A DNA stretch of 64,000 nucleotides from NCBI RefSeq assembly GCF_000214175.1, contig NC_015564.1:4154001-4218000 (forward strand). Reading direction: 5' to 3'. Of this stretch, positions 10,862 to 20,969 are shown piece after piece. The DNA is from Hoyosella subflava DQS3-9A1 (lineage in GTDB: Bacteria > Actinomycetota > Actinomycetes > Mycobacteriales > Mycobacteriaceae). A program made the position numbers and the translations under genes. The notes under the pieces are model-generated. The model was not told where the DNA came from, made no database searches, and worked only from the letters and a program-made list of their open reading frames with translations. Every line of letters begins with the position of its first letter. Positions within the stretch are counted from its first letter, which is position 1.

Positions 10862-10993
10862 CGGCCCAGAAATACCTTCCAGCTGACAGTTCGCCATTAC
10901 TACAGAGTAGGAACCCGCTCGGCTCCGCACAGGAACACTGGCCTTTTCGTGACAAATTCGCGGCGCCATGCGGAGAACCCGGGGGCGCGAGAA

Positions 10994-11548
10994 TCATCCT
11001 TGTGACGGGATCGCGATGTCCTCGAGATCGAACAGGGACCGATACGTCAGCCCTTCGGCTTCGATGACCTCTCGCGCACCCGTGTTTCGGTCGACGACCG
11101 TGGCGACACCGACCACGACCGCACCAGCCGCGCGGAGAGCTTTCACGGCGGTCAGTGGTGAATTGCCAGTAGTCGTCGTGTCCTCGACGACAAGCACGTG
11201 GCGCCCTTCGACATCCGGCCCTTCGATCTGACGCTGCATACCGTGCGCCTTTGCGGCCTTCCTCACCACAAACGCGTCAACCGGCCGCCCTGGCGAATGC
11301 ATGAGGGCCGCCGCGACTGGATCCGCTCCGAGTGTGAGGCCACCAACAGCATCGAACTCCCAGTCGTCTGTGAGCTGACGCAGCGCCTTCCCGATCAAAG
11401 GCGCGGCCCGATGATGCAGCGTCACACGCCGCAGGTCGATGTAATAATCGGCTTCGCGTCCGGAAGAGAGCGTCACCCGCCCGTGCACAACTGCCCGGTC
11501 CCGAATAAGAGTTGCTAGTTCATCCCGGGTCTTCTGATCGACAGCCAA
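10994..11548 (-). CDS. pyrE: Orotate phosphoribosyltransferase
   Basis: PyrE joins orotate to PRPP to give orotidine 5'-phosphate, the fifth step of UMP synthesis, in the cytoplasm. The 184-residue length fits the family. The PRPP-binding motif is clear as VLVVEDTTTTGNS (about 119-131), preceded by the RKAAKAHG loop that supplies the catalytic lysines. The start is TTG at 11548, with GAGGAG six bases upstream. It lies 41 bp after the short-chain dehydrogenase gene on the same strand and is probably co-transcribed with it. The same order (pyrE near clpB, with an Rv0383c-type gene between) is found in Mycobacterium tuberculosis. Confidence 0.95.
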   Translation of the reverse strand: MAVDQKTRDELATLIRDRAVVHGRVTLSSGREADYYIDLRRVTLHHRAAPLIGKALRQLTDDWEFDAVGGLTLGADPVAAALMHSPGRPVDAFVVRKAAKAHGMQRQIEGPDVEGRHVLVVEDTTTTGNSPLTAVKALRAAGAVVVGVATVVDRNTGAREVIEAEGLTYRSLFDLEDIAIPSQG

Positions 11549-11589
11549 TCGACTCTCCTCAACGCTGGTGCCTGGCGGAACAGAGCGTA

Positions 11590-12363
11590 CTAGGTTCGTC
11601 CGCGACCTTTCCCGAAGACGCCCGCGCCCCGGCGCACGAGGGACTTTGGCATGACCTTGCCGACAGCCGTGAGCGCCCTGTACTGCACCCCCGGGATACT
11701 GATTACCTTGCCCTTGCTGAGATCGTCGAGGCTGGTCCGCACCACAGACTCGACGTCAAGCCACAGAAAATCGGGGACCGATGCCATGTCGATTCCTGCG
11801 CGTTCATGGAATTGCGTCCGGATGAATCCCGGGCACAGCGCCTGAATCTTGACCCCGGTATCAGCCAGACCGCCGGCGAGGCCCTCGGTGAAGGAAATGA
11901 CGTAGGCCTTGCTCGCCGAGTAAGTGGACCCCCTGCCAGCGAGAAGGCCAGCGACGCTGGCCACATTTATGATCGATCCCCGACCAGCTTTGATCATGCC
12001 CGGGAGGACAGCCCTGGTGAGTTGCATGACTGCCGTTACGTTGACGTCCAGCTGAGCCTGCAATACGGCTGGGTCCGCTGTCCAGAACTCTCCTGAGGTC
12101 CCGAAGCCCGCGTTGTTCACCAGAAAGTCGACGCCCTGACGGGCCCGGAGGATCACTGCTTCACGGCCGTCAGCGGTGGAGAGATCTGCGCGCAGCAGTT
12201 CCGAATCGGCTCCCTCTTCGCGGAGTTCCGCAGCGAGTTGCTCGAGCCGTTCTTCGTCGCGCGCAACCAGCACGAGGTCGTAACCCGCGGCGGCCAGTCG
12301 ATGTGCGAAGCCCGCACCTAGTCCCGATGTTGGTCCTGTGACAAGCGCTACTGGTCGCATCAT
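11590..12363 (-). CDS. Short-chain dehydrogenase/reductase
   Basis: A classical SDR of about 257 residues. It has the Rossmann nucleotide motif TGPTSGLG near the N-terminus, NNAGFG in the middle, a catalytic Ser in NVASVAGLL and the YSASK catalytic Tyr/Lys pair. An acidic or neutral residue after beta-2 is not clear enough to decide between NADH and NADPH. The open frame continues 49 codons upstream, but that extension is Arg-rich and crosses the hairpin at 12378-12409, so I place the start at the ATGATG at 12363/12360. Its substrate is unknown. Close relatives in mycobacteria are annotated only as SDR. It sits directly upstream of pyrE. Confidence 0.88.
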   Translation of the reverse strand: MMRPVALVTGPTSGLGAGFAHRLAAAGYDLVLVARDEERLEQLAAELREEGADSELLRADLSTADGREAVILRARQGVDFLVNNAGFGTSGEFWTADPAVLQAQLDVNVTAVMQLTRAVLPGMIKAGRGSIINVASVAGLLAGRGSTYSASKAYVISFTEGLAGGLADTGVKIQALCPGFIRTQFHERAGIDMASVPDFLWLDVESVVRTSLDDLSKGKVISIPGVQYRALTAVGKVMPKSLVRRGAGVFGKGRGRT

Positions 12364-12377
12364 TGCGCCAGGATATC

Positions 12378-12409
12378 GCGTCTTGCCACGGAGGCCCGTG
12401 GCAAGACGC
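12378..12409 (-). terminator. Perfect 13-bp stem with 6-nt loop between two minus-strand genes
   Basis: GCGTCTTGCCACG (12378-12390) is exactly complementary to CGTGGCAAGACGC (12397-12409) around a GAGGCC loop. It sits just past the stop of the Rv0383c-like gene and before the dehydrogenase start. There is no U-run, as is usual for actinobacterial hairpin terminators. It probably separates the two transcripts. Confidence 0.7.
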
Positions 12410-12419
12410 TGGGAAGTTC

Positions 12420-13091
12420 TCAGGCCACGGGCACTGCCACTGCGCGGGCGGGCGGAAGAACCCGCATCAGCCCCGCAAACCTCGTCAGCCACTCTTCGGC
12501 GGCGTCCCACTCCGCCCAGCTCATTCCCGGGTCCATACTCGCGAGCACCCAGTCAGCCTCAGCCCAGATCACGTCGACGCACGCTGGAACAGCGTCGAGG
12601 AACGATACGAGCCTCAGGTCAGCAGCGCGCCGCGCCGCTTCGACGTCGTCCGAGTAGATGGTCCACTCCCCAATGACAGCCACTGGCGATGTGCCAGGAG
12701 CTGGCCTGGCAGCAATCGCGGGTGCTGGGCGGCCTTCAGGGTCAGTCCGAACTACTTCGAAGGCGATCCCCGCTTCGATCGGCACCTCGAATGCCAAAAT
12801 CGTCGCAGCATCATCGAGGTCGAACAACAATTCCTGGCACCCCTCGTCACGCGACAATCGGGGCACCCCCTGGACGACATTGCGGCCGTCGGTCAGCGTA
12901 TGCCGCCCGACCGTGCCAAATCGCCACTGCACCGCGATACGCGGCACCTTGCGCGTGAACTCGAGCCCCCGGCGGGCACCCCAGATGCTTCGCACCTTTC
13001 TCTGCCAAGCCCGCCGGCGACTGTCGATGCGCAGCACTATGATGGCCCCGATCAGGGCCATACCACCAAGGAGAAACCACATCACAGCCAT
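12420..13091 (-). CDS. Conserved membrane-anchored protein, Rv0383c-like
   Basis: This 223-residue protein has a single N-terminal membrane helix (about 3-22), a short basic stretch (RIDSRRRAWQRK), then a soluble domain with no motif I recognise. Its position between clpB and pyrE on the same strand matches Rv0383c of Mycobacterium tuberculosis, described only as a conserved possibly secreted protein. I see no lipobox or signal-peptidase site, so it is more likely anchored than released. A strong hairpin directly after the stop suggests the transcript ends there. Function unknown. Confidence 0.75.
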   Translation of the reverse strand: MAVMWFLLGGMALIGAIIVLRIDSRRRAWQRKVRSIWGARRGLEFTRKVPRIAVQWRFGTVGRHTLTDGRNVVQGVPRLSRDEGCQELLFDLDDAATILAFEVPIEAGIAFEVVRTDPEGRPAPAIAARPAPGTSPVAVIGEWTIYSDDVEAARRAADLRLVSFLDAVPACVDVIWAEADWVLASMDPGMSWAEWDAAEEWLTRFAGLMRVLPPARAVAVPVA

Positions 13092-13196
13092 CGCGGCAAT
13101 CGTAGCTGCAGCTGAGAGCGCCGCTGTGGTTTCTCCTCAGCAAATACTCAGGGTGAAATGCTTTCGCTGCGGTTTCGAGACTTTCAATGGCGCTCT

Positions 13197-15752
13197 CTAG
13201 CCAAGAACCAGGCTTTCCCCGTCGACGGAAACATTCACCGGCACGGTGTCGCCGTCGTGAATTACCCCTGACAAGATCAGCTTCGCGAGCTGGTCTCCGA
13301 TGGATTGCTGAATCAGCCGGCGCAACGGCCGTGCACCATATACCGGGTCGTATCCGCGGCGCGCCAGCCATTCGCGTGCGCGCTCGGATACCGCAAGGTC
13401 GAGGCGGCGCCCAGCCAGCCGATGACGCAGCAGCCTCAGCTGAATTTCAACGATGGCTTCCAACTGATCCTGTGCAAGCGACCGGAAGATGACGATGTCG
13501 TCGAGGCGGTTAACGAATTCCGGTTTGAATGCGCTCCGAACCGCGGCCATAACCATCTCGTCGGATCCGCCAGACCCCAGATTCGACGTGAGTATGAGAA
13601 TCGCGTTCCGGAAGTCCACTGTGCGTCCCTGGCCATCAGTGAGTCGACCGTCATCAAGGACCTGGAGCAGGATATCGAAAACATCAGGGTGCGCTTTCTC
13701 GATCTCATCGAATAGCACCACCGTATAAGGACGGCGACGCACTGCTTCAGTAAGCTGACCACCCGCTTCGTAACCAACGTATCCGGGAGGGGCTCCCACG
13801 AGCCGAGCCACCGCATGCTTCTCGCTGTACTCGCTCATATCGATGCGGACCATTGCGCGCTCGTCATCAAAAAGGAAGTCGGCGAGTGCCTTTGCCAATT
13901 CTGTTTTGCCGACACCGGTGGGCCCAAGGAACATGAACGACCCAGTCGGACGGTCTGGGTCCGCGACACCCGCGCGTGCGCGACGAACCGCGTCAGAAAC
14001 CGCCTGGACCGCATTATCCTGACCGACGACACGGTGACGCAGTTCGTCCTCCATGCGGAGAAGCTTTGCGGTTTCCCCTTCCATCAGACGGCCAGCTGGG
14101 ATGCCTGTCCAGGCCGACACGACGTCCGCAACATCGTCTGGGCCGACCTCTTCCTTCAGCATGACCTCGCCGGAATCTCCACCATGCGACGCGGCCTCGG
14201 CAGCCTCGAGTTGCTTCTCGAGCTCCGGAATGCGACCGTAACGCAGCTCAGCGGCCTTGCCAAGATCGCCGTCACGTTCCGCCCGCTCGGACTCACCGCG
14301 CAGATTCTCGAGCTGTTCCTTGATTTCCCGGACTGATTCGATTGACTTTTTCTCGTTCTGCCACCGCGCGGTGAGTTCAGAAAGCCGTTCACGCGCATCG
14401 GCGAGTTCCTTACGCAGCTTTTCGAGGCGATCTTTGGATCCCTCGTCCGTCTCCTTGGTGAGGGCCATTTCTTCGATTTCGAGCCGCCGGACAGCGCGTT
14501 CTATTTCGTCCACCTCAACCGGACGCGAATCGATCTCCATCCGCAGCCGTGATGCTGCCTCGTCCACGAGATCGATCGCTTTGTCGGGTAAGAATCGTGA
14601 CGTTATGTACCGGTCAGAAAGCGTTGCGGCCGCGACGAGCGACGAATCCGTGATCCGGACACCATGGTGGACTTCGTAACGCTCTTTCAGTCCGCGGAGG
14701 ATCCCGACGGTGTCTTCCACGGAGGGTTCGCCAACGAGTACCTGCTGGAAGCGGCGCTCTAGTGCCGCGTCCTTTTCGATGTACTTTCGATACTCGTCGA
14801 GAGTTGTCGCGCCGACCATGCGCAGCTCGCCCCGGGCAAGCATCGGCTTGATCATGTTTCCTGCATCCATCGCGGATTCGCCGGTGGCGCCAGCGCCGAC
14901 GATGGTATGCATCTCATCGATGAACGTAACGATCTGGCCTGCGGACTTCTTGATCTCATCAAGAACAGCCTTCAGACGTTCCTCGAACTCACCGCGGTAT
15001 TTAGCGCCCGCCACCATCGAACCCAAGTCCAGCACGATCACTGTCTTGCCGCGCAGACTCTCTGGCACGTCGCCTGCGACGACGCGCTGCGCGAGCCCTT
15101 CGACGATCGCTGTCTTACCGACGCCAGGCTCGCCGATGAGTACCGGGTTGTTCTTAGTCCGGCGGGACAGTACCTGAATTACGCGACGGATTTCGTTGTC
15201 GCGTCCGATCACGGGGTCGAGCTTGCCCTCGCGAGCCTGTTTCGTGAGATCTGTGCTGTACTTTTCCAGCGCCTGATAGGTCCCCTCGGGGTCCGGACTT
15301 GTCACTCGAGAATTTCCGCGAACCGCAGTGAATGCGTCACGCAGCGCCTGTGGCGTCGCCCCATGGCGCTGCAGAAGCCGCGCGACGTCGCCGTCACCTT
15401 CAGCCAGCCCGACGAGGACATGCTCCGCGGACACATATTCGTCGTCGAGCTCGGTGGCGAGCTTCTGTGCAGCGGTGATAGCTCCGAGCGCCTCTCGATT
15501 CAGCTGCGGAGTGGCCACCGAGGAGCCCGTTACCACCGGCAAGCGATCGGCGAGGGCTGCAGTTTCCGCCCGCACGCTGCCCGGGTCGGCACTCACAGCT
15601 TTGAGTAAGGGCGCCGCCACGCCATCGGCCTGGTCTAAAAGTGCGGCGAGAAGATGTACTGGCCTGATGTCAGGGTTACCTGCCGCCGATGCTGCCTGCA
15701 TCGCGGTCGACAACGCCGCTTGTACTTTTGTGGTGGGCGAGAAGGACTCCAT
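13197..15752 (-). CDS. clpB: ClpB disaggregase (Hsp100 AAA+ ATPase)
   Basis: ClpB is a hexameric cytoplasmic ATPase that pulls polypeptides out of aggregates, working with DnaK-DnaJ-GrpE. At 851 residues it is full length. It has an N-terminal double Clp-N domain (about 1-145), AAA-1 with Walker A GEPGVGKT and Walker [10 protein letters not shown], the coiled-coil M domain (about 410-525, [13 protein letters not shown]), AAA-2 with Walker A GPTGVGKT and Walker [12 protein letters not shown], and a C-terminal domain with the GARPLRR sensor-2 region. A perfect HAIR inverted repeat lies about 90 bp upstream, so repression by HspR is expected. The hspR operon lies just upstream on the same strand. 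Confidence 0.98.
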   Translation of the reverse strand: MESFSPTTKVQAALSTAMQAASAAGNPDIRPVHLLAALLDQADGVAAPLLKAVSADPGSVRAETAALADRLPVVTGSSVATPQLNREALGAITAAQKLATELDDEYVSAEHVLVGLAEGDGDVARLLQRHGATPQALRDAFTAVRGNSRVTSPDPEGTYQALEKYSTDLTKQAREGKLDPVIGRDNEIRRVIQVLSRRTKNNPVLIGEPGVGKTAIVEGLAQRVVAGDVPESLRGKTVIVLDLGSMVAGAKYRGEFEERLKAVLDEIKKSAGQIVTFIDEMHTIVGAGATGESAMDAGNMIKPMLARGELRMVGATTLDEYRKYIEKDAALERRFQQVLVGEPSVEDTVGILRGLKERYEVHHGVRITDSSLVAAATLSDRYITSRFLPDKAIDLVDEAASRLRMEIDSRPVEVDEIERAVRRLEIEEMALTKETDEGSKDRLEKLRKELADARERLSELTARWQNEKKSIESVREIKEQLENLRGESERAERDGDLGKAAELRYGRIPELEKQLEAAEAASHGGDSGEVMLKEEVGPDDVADVVSAWTGIPAGRLMEGETAKLLRMEDELRHRVVGQDNAVQAVSDAVRRARAGVADPDRPTGSFMFLGPTGVGKTELAKALADFLFDDERAMVRIDMSEYSEKHAVARLVGAPPGYVGYEAGGQLTEAVRRRPYTVVLFDEIEKAHPDVFDILLQVLDDGRLTDGQGRTVDFRNAILILTSNLGSGGSDEMVMAAVRSAFKPEFVNRLDDIVIFRSLAQDQLEAIVEIQLRLLRHRLAGRRLDLAVSERAREWLARRGYDPVYGARPLRRLIQQSIGDQLAKLILSGVIHDGDTVPVNVSVDGESLVLG

Positions 15753-15839
15753 GCGATGACACCCCTTGTGACTTTGAAGCTACACAGAAGACGATCGGCG
15801 CGTGACGCGTCCGATCCTAATAACTCCAACGCACAAAAG

Positions 15840-15860
15840 GTTGAGTCTGTTCCACTCAAC
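15840..15860. promoter_or_regulatory. HAIR operator for HspR, upstream of clpB
   Basis: The sequence is GTTGAGT-N7-ACTCAAC, with perfect 7-bp arms and a 7-bp spacer. It is one base per arm away from the published HAIR consensus CTTGAGT-N7-ACTCAAG bound by HspR in Streptomyces and mycobacteria. It lies between tetR and clpB, about 88 bp before the clpB start. Confidence 0.9.
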
Positions 15861-15881
15861 TCTGGGAAATTCTGGCGAAGA

Positions 15882-16589
15882 CTATCCAGCCCTTGCGGCG
15901 ACTGGCGCCGTCGCCTCGCTGACCAGGGCCGCTAGCATTGGTGCGAGCCCACCCCGCAGATCATGAGAATCCGCCAGCGCTGGCCAATCACTGACCAAAG
16001 TCTGGCATCGCGGCAAGTCCGCCGAGTCGCTGACGTCAAGCGGTGCTGGCAATCCGTCCTCACTGGACGTCCGCACGGCTTCCCGGTTCTTCCGCATGAC
16101 CGCGTTGCCAATAATCAGGTTCCAGGTCGTCAGATAGATCGACACGGCTTGCTTTTCGGTGCACCCTGCCGCGCACGCTGCGCTGAGGAACTCTTCGACG
16201 TACCAGAGCGTCTCGCGACACAGCGCCAAATCTGTGCTGAGAATCTCGAGCGTCCAGGGATGGTCGTGCAGCAGACGCTGACCAAGCTCCGTCAGCTTGA
16301 CCATCTTTTCAAGCGGGTCGTCTGGCAAATCAGGGCGCGGCGCTTCATCGCAGATCTGTGCGAAGATCGCGGCCAATAGGTCCGCCCTGCCGTCGACGTG
16401 ATGATAGAGCGCCATCGGCGAACTGTTGACGACACCCGCGAGGCGGCGCATGGAAAGCGCGTCAGGCCCTTCGTCGTCGATCAAAGTGCGCGCTACCGAG
16501 ACAATCGCCTCGCGCGTCAGCTTTCCGCCTGGGCCTCGTCGCCCCGGTTTGCCATTCGCCCGACTGTTCATCACGTCGGTATTTTGCAC
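15882..16589 (-). CDS. TetR-family transcriptional regulator
   Basis: About 236 residues. A helix-turn-helix lies near the N-terminus (LTREAIVSVARTLIDDEG, then SMRRLAGVVNSSPMALYHHV), typical of TetR proteins with a TetR_C-type ligand domain. The open frame extends to 16625, but that start lies inside the large palindrome. The GTG at 16589 has AGGAGG six bases upstream and is the better start. The gene lies between hspR and clpB, on the same strand, yet it has its own operator-like palindrome overlapping the ribosome-binding site, which suggests autorepression. The ligand is unknown, and nothing shows that it controls the chaperone genes. Confidence 0.85.
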   Translation of the reverse strand: MQNTDVMNSRANGKPGRRGPGGKLTREAIVSVARTLIDDEGPDALSMRRLAGVVNSSPMALYHHVDGRADLLAAIFAQICDEAPRPDLPDDPLEKMVKLTELGQRLLHDHPWTLEILSTDLALCRETLWYVEEFLSAACAAGCTEKQAVSIYLTTWNLIIGNAVMRKNREAVRTSSEDGLPAPLDVSDSADLPRCQTLVSDWPALADSHDLRGGLAPMLAALVSEATAPVAARAG

Positions 16590-16596
16590 GACACAC

Positions 16597-16632
16597 CTCC
16601 TGCTTGCCCCTAATCTTAGGGGCAAGCAGGAG
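16597..16632. promoter_or_regulatory. 36-bp perfect palindrome overlapping the tetR ribosome-binding site
   Basis: The left arm 16597-16613 and right arm 16616-16632 are exactly complementary over 17 bp around a 2-bp centre (TC). The core of each half is TTAGGGGCAAGCAGG. The 2-nt centre argues against an RNA hairpin terminator and for a dimeric protein site. Because it covers the AGGAGG of tetR, bound protein would block transcription start or early elongation. Probable TetR autoregulatory operator. Confidence 0.75.
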
Positions 16633-16713
16633 TGATTGAGTTCAAAATCACATCATAAACCGCTGTCGTTCATCTAAATGACAGCCGACGCGGGCCCGCG
16701 AGACGAAGTGCCG

Positions 16714-17139
16714 CTATTGATTACGTCGTTTCCAGACGACGAGCGCTTGACTGCGGGGCAACGGAACGAGTTCGCCTCTGCGCTGACGCAACCGCGCAAC
16801 CTCATCCATCAGCTCGGTCAGTCGCGACTGTAAGGCCTCGACCTGGTTCGTGAGCTCGATGATCCGCTTGATTCCGGCAAGATTGACCCCCTCTTCCTGA
16901 GACAAACGCTGCACTTCGCGAAGCAGCTCGACATCACGCTCGGAGTATCGCCTGCCACCGCCAGTAGTGCGGTGCGGGGTCACCAGGCCTAACCGGTCGT
17001 AGGTACGCAACGTCTGAGCATGCATTCCCGCGAGTTCTGCTGCCACCGAGATCGCGAATAAGGCAGCGTTTGATTCCGCGGAGCCTCGCGAACCACTGTG
17101 AGGCTGACCGCCAGCGTGGGGATCTAACCGTTCGTTCAT
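16714..17139 (-). CDS. hspR: HspR, MerR-family heat-shock repressor
   Basis: HspR binds HAIR inverted repeats and represses chaperone genes, with DnaK as co-repressor in the Streptomyces and mycobacterial models. The 141-residue protein has a MerR-type winged helix (FAISVAAELAGMHAQTLRTY, then RYSERDVELLREVQRLSQE) and a C-terminal coiled coil (about 90-125). The start is the ATG at 17139, whose ATGA overlaps the dnaJ stop. An in-frame start five codons upstream is less likely. As last gene of dnaK-grpE-dnaJ-hspR it closes a negative feedback loop. Both HAIR sites in this window are its probable targets. Confidence 0.96.
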   Translation of the reverse strand: MNERLDPHAGGQPHSGSRGSAESNAALFAISVAAELAGMHAQTLRTYDRLGLVTPHRTTGGGRRYSERDVELLREVQRLSQEEGVNLAGIKRIIELTNQVEALQSRLTELMDEVARLRQRRGELVPLPRSQALVVWKRRNQ

Positions 17140-18320
17140 TGCGCACCTGCCCAACCCGCGCGCGGATCAAACCCGCTGGCACGTTCTGCGGCTGCATACT
17201 TCTCCAGCACCTCAACCGCGTCGGCGCCAAGCTCCGGAGGCACGGCCACCTTCACAGTCACAAGTAGGTCGCCGACGGTGCCATTTTTGCGGTGCACGCC
17301 CTTACCGCGAACACGGAAGGTCCGGCCGTCCGCGGTACCCGCAGGGACCTTCACTCGCACACGGCCCTCCAGCGTAGGAACCGAAACCGTCGTTCCAAGT
17401 GCAAGTTCAGCAAACGCAACCGGCACAGTCAGCGTGATGTCGTTCCCCGAGCGCGAAAAGACGTGATGGGGGTCGACGTGCACGGTGACGTACAAATCAC
17501 CGGCGGGCGCGCCCCGCATGCCAGCTTCGCCCTGCCCGGCAAGCCGTATCCGTTGCCCCTCTTCGACACCGCCAGGTATCCGGACGGTGATCGTTCGGGT
17601 GCGCGTGGACACCCCTGACCCCCGGCAGTCCACGCAGGGAGTGTCGATGATGGAGCCCGTACCGCGGCAATCGAGGCACGGTTCGCTAAAACCGAATGCC
17701 CCCTGATTGGAGCTGACAATTCCGCTGCCATTGCAGTTCGGGCACACACGTGGACTCGTACCCGGTTTCGCGCCGCTGCCGTGGCACGTCGTGCATGACG
17801 ACGGGCTCGTCAACTTCAGTGGGACAACCGCACCCAGCACAGCGTCGCGGAACGTCAGCCGCGTCTCGAGTTCGAGATCGTTGCCGCGCCTCGGACGACT
17901 CGCTGCACTCGACCGCGCTGCACTGCGGTTGAACAGACCGTCGAAGATGTCGCCGAGGCCCCCGGACCCGCCCCCGAAAATGTCCCCTACGTTGAAGTCA
18001 CCGCTGACTCCAGTGTCACCGGGTTCGAATCCGCCGTACGCGCTGCGGCCGCTCGAACCACCCCGTCGGCGGAACCCGCCAGTCGCGAAGAGCCGACGCG
18101 CCTCGTCATACTCTTTCCGTTTGGCGGGGTCAGCCAGCACACTGTAGGCCTCGGAGACCGCTTTGAATCGTTCTTCAGCCTGTTTGTCACCAGGATTGGC
18201 ATCAGGATGAAGGTCGCGGGCCAGCTTGCGGTACGCCTTCTTGATCTCGTCCTGGGAAGCCTCTGAGGAGACGCCCAGATCCTTGTAGAAATCCTTCTCC
18301 AGCCATTCACGCTGTGTCAC
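17136..18320 (-). CDS. dnaJ: DnaJ co-chaperone (type I Hsp40)
   Basis: DnaJ stimulates DnaK ATPase activity and delivers substrates. The 394-residue protein has the J domain (about 8-75) with the HPD signature (RDLHPDANPG), a Gly/Phe-rich linker, a zinc domain with four CxxCxGxG-type repeats (CTTCHGSG, CPNCNGSG, CLDCRGTG, CVDCRGSG, about 165-230) and the two C-terminal substrate-binding beta domains. The GTG start at 18320 has a strong GGAGG-type site upstream. It is 47 bp after grpE and overlaps hspR by 4 bp, so it belongs to the dnaK operon. Confidence 0.97.
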   Translation of the reverse strand: MTQREWLEKDFYKDLGVSSEASQDEIKKAYRKLARDLHPDANPGDKQAEERFKAVSEAYSVLADPAKRKEYDEARRLFATGGFRRRGGSSGRSAYGGFEPGDTGVSGDFNVGDIFGGGSGGLGDIFDGLFNRSAARSSAASRPRRGNDLELETRLTFRDAVLGAVVPLKLTSPSSCTTCHGSGAKPGTSPRVCPNCNGSGIVSSNQGAFGFSEPCLDCRGTGSIIDTPCVDCRGSGVSTRTRTITVRIPGGVEEGQRIRLAGQGEAGMRGAPAGDLYVTVHVDPHHVFSRSGNDITLTVPVAFAELALGTTVSVPTLEGRVRVKVPAGTADGRTFRVRGKGVHRKNGTVGDLLVTVKVAVPPELGADAVEVLEKYAAAERASGFDPRAGWAGAQ

Positions 18321-18367
18321 TGGGCGTCCCTCCCTCCTCCAGAATGCCGCCCCATTTTAGTGCGGTT

Positions 18368-19072
18368 TCAGTCTTCCTCTGCGGAGCTGACTCTTACGTC
18401 AGCGTCAGCCTTGTCGTGCGATGAAGAGCGATCCACGACCGATACCATCGCGTGCCGCAGCACGCGATCACCAAGTGAATACCCCTGGCGCAGAACCATC
18501 CCGATCACCGGATCTGCGCCATCGCCCTCATGCTGAACCGCCTCATGCAATTCAGGATCGAAGTCTTCGCCCTCAGCACCGAACGGGACAAGGCCCTGAC
18601 CGACGAGCACGGTCTGCAATTTGTCAGCAACGGCCTTGAGCGGACCCGAGTCGAGATCTCCGTGGGCGCGAGCCCGCTCGAGATCATCGAGCACGGTCAG
18701 TAGCTCGGTCAGCACCTTGGCCCGTGCCGCCTCGGCCGCAAGTTGCTCGTCCCGCGCGACACGACGCTTGTAGTTTGCAAACTGCGCCTGCAAACGCTGC
18801 AGGTCTGTCGTCCGCTCCTCCAGCTGAGCTGCAACGCGGGCGAGTTCCTCGAACGGAGCCTCCCCCACATCTACACCCGCACTGGTGTCTTCCTCGGTCA
18901 CCTGGGCGGGGACGTCCCCCTCAGCGGTCCCAGTTGGGACCGCTGAGGAGTCGGCCGGATCAAACACTTCCTGCTCAGCGTCAGATGATCGGACCGTGCC
19001 AGTCTCTGGATCGATCTTCCGCTTGTCGGTGATCGTTACCGGTTCCTGATCACGTGCCTCTCGTTCTGTCAC
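18368..19072 (-). CDS. grpE: GrpE nucleotide-exchange factor
   Basis: GrpE releases ADP from DnaK. The 234-residue protein has an acidic, disordered N-terminus (about 1-75), a long coiled coil ([20 protein letters not shown]) and the C-terminal beta domain containing [11 protein letters not shown] and [18 protein letters not shown], the GrpE signature. Its GTG start overlaps the dnaK stop as GTGA, so the two are translationally coupled. The acidic C-terminal tail is typical of actinobacterial GrpE. Confidence 0.96.
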   Translation of the reverse strand: MTEREARDQEPVTITDKRKIDPETGTVRSSDAEQEVFDPADSSAVPTGTAEGDVPAQVTEEDTSAGVDVGEAPFEELARVAAQLEERTTDLQRLQAQFANYKRRVARDEQLAAEAARAKVLTELLTVLDDLERARAHGDLDSGPLKAVADKLQTVLVGQGLVPFGAEGEDFDPELHEAVQHEGDGADPVIGMVLRQGYSLGDRVLRHAMVSVVDRSSSHDKADADVRVSSAEED

Positions 19073-20919
19073 TTGTTGTCCTTATCCGTTGGCTCGTCGA
19101 CAACCTCGGCATCCACAACATCGTCCTGACCCGGCTGACCCTGGTCAGCACCCGCTGCGCCACCGGCAGCTGAATCCTGAGCAGCTGACTCGTACAACGC
19201 CTGGCCAAGCGCCTGTGACTCGGTGCCCAGTTTCTCCACGGCCGACTTCACCGCTTCGGTATCGGTGCCAGCAAGAGCGTCCTTGACTCCCTTGATCGCA
19301 TCCTCGACCTTCGTCTTGACGTCGCCTGCGACCTTATCCTCGTTTTCCTTGACGAACTTCTCAGTCTGGTAGACGAGTGACTCGGCCTGGTTCCGGACCT
19401 CGGCATCCTCGCGGCGGTTCTTGTCCTCTTCCGCGTGCGCCTCAGCGTCCTTGATCATCTGGTCGATCTCTTCCTGGGACAAGCCTGAGCCGCCCTGGAT
19501 CTGGATCTTGTTTTCCTTGCCTGTGCCCTTGTCTTTAGCGGTCACGTGCACGATGCCGTTGGCGTCGATGTCGAAGGTCACCTCGATCTGCGGCACACCA
19601 CGCGGCGCGGGCGGAATACCCGTCAGCTCGAACGACCCGAGCAACTTGTTGTGCGACGCGATCTCACGCTCGCCCTGGTACACCTGGATCTGAACCGAGG
19701 GCTGGTTGTCCTCAGCAGTGGTGAACACTTCTGACTTTTTCGTCGGAATGGTTGTGTTTCGCTCAATCAGCTTGGTCATCACACCACCCTTGGTCTCAAT
19801 ACCGAGGGAAAGCGGTGTCACGTCCAGGAGAAGGACGTCCTTGACCTCGCCTCGCAGCACACCGGCCTGCAAAGCAGCACCGACCGCTACCACTTCGTCG
19901 GGGTTGACACCCTTATTGGCATCCTTGCCGCTCAGTTCGCGAACCAGGTCTGCCACTGCCGGCATCCGAGTCGAACCGCCGACGAGAACGACGTGATCGA
20001 TGTTCTGAACGGACATGCCAGCATCCTTGATCACCTGCTGGAACGGTGCGCGTGTGCGATCAAGCAGATCTGAGGTGATCTTCTGGAACTCCGCACGCGT
20101 CAGCTGCTCATCGAGGAAGAGCGGGTTCTTCTCCGCATCAACAGTGATATAGGGGAGATTGATGGTCGTGCTCTGGCCTGAAGACAGCTCGATCTTGGCT
20201 TTTTCAGCAGCCTCACGGAGCCGCTGCATCGCCATCTTGTCCTTGGTGAGATCAATGCCGTTCTGCATCTTGAATTTGTTGACAAGCCAATCGACGACAC
20301 GCTGATCCCAGTCGTCACCACCAAGGTGGTTGTCACCAGCAGTCGCGAGCACCTCAACAACACCGTCGCCCATCTCGAGCAGCGAAACGTCGAACGTACC
20401 GCCACCGAGGTCGAAGACGAGGATGGTCTGTTCCTTGCCCGCCTTATCGAGACCGTAAGCTAGCGCCGCCGCCGTGGGCTCGTTGACGATCCGCAGAACG
20501 TTAAGGCCCGCGATCTGCCCGGCTTCCTTGGTCGCCTGACGCTGCGAGTCCTCGAAGTACGCGGGCACCGTGATCACAGCGTCAGTGATGTCCTCACCCA
20601 GATACGCTTCCGCGTCGCGCTTCAATTTCATGAGCACACGGGCGCTGATCTCCTGCGGAGTGTAGAACTTGCCGTCGATCTCCTGCTTCCAGTCGGTGCC
20701 CATATGGCGCTTGACGGAGCGGATCGTGCGATCAACGTTCGTGACTGCCTGGTTCTTCGCGGGCTGACCCGTGAGAACCTCGCCATTACGGGCGAACGCA
20801 ACCACCGATGGGGTGGTTCGCGAGCCTTCCGAGTTCGCGATGACGACCGGGTCACCACCCTCAAGTACCGACACAACCGAGTTCGTGGTGCCGAGGTCGA
20901 TTCCGACCGCACGCGCCAT
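19069..20919 (-). CDS. dnaK: DnaK (Hsp70) chaperone
   Basis: The 616-residue ATP-dependent chaperone is full length. It has phosphate-1 ([13 protein letters not shown]), phosphate-2 ([14 protein letters not shown]) and adenosine ([13 protein letters not shown]) motifs in the N-terminal ATPase, the linker [15 protein letters not shown], the beta substrate-binding domain and a lid with an acidic tail. AGGAGG lies five bases before the ATG. As first gene of dnaK-grpE-dnaJ-hspR, it has a cluster of HAIR half-sites upstream at 20970-21028. It serves as an intact internal reference for the three degenerate Hsp70-fold proteins elsewhere in the window. Confidence 0.99.
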   Translation of the reverse strand: MARAVGIDLGTTNSVVSVLEGGDPVVIANSEGSRTTPSVVAFARNGEVLTGQPAKNQAVTNVDRTIRSVKRHMGTDWKQEIDGKFYTPQEISARVLMKLKRDAEAYLGEDITDAVITVPAYFEDSQRQATKEAGQIAGLNVLRIVNEPTAAALAYGLDKAGKEQTILVFDLGGGTFDVSLLEMGDGVVEVLATAGDNHLGGDDWDQRVVDWLVNKFKMQNGIDLTKDKMAMQRLREAAEKAKIELSSGQSTTINLPYITVDAEKNPLFLDEQLTRAEFQKITSDLLDRTRAPFQQVIKDAGMSVQNIDHVVLVGGSTRMPAVADLVRELSGKDANKGVNPDEVVAVGAALQAGVLRGEVKDVLLLDVTPLSLGIETKGGVMTKLIERNTTIPTKKSEVFTTAEDNQPSVQIQVYQGEREIASHNKLLGSFELTGIPPAPRGVPQIEVTFDIDANGIVHVTAKDKGTGKENKIQIQGGSGLSQEEIDQMIKDAEAHAEEDKNRREDAEVRNQAESLVYQTEKFVKENEDKVAGDVKTKVEDAIKGVKDALAGTDTEAVKSAVEKLGTESQALGQALYESAAQDSAAGGAAGADQGQPGQDDVVDAEVVDEPTDKDNK

Positions 20920-20969
20920 AGTTTCCTCCTCTAGTTAGGCTGTCAACAGCTCTAAGGTGAGCGTACACG

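Noticed and set aside
16662-16701. Terminator after hspR from GCTGTC/GACAGC and CGCGGGCCCGCG
   Set aside because: The stems are short (6 bp each) and there is no clear consistent hairpin; evidence is too weak to annotate.
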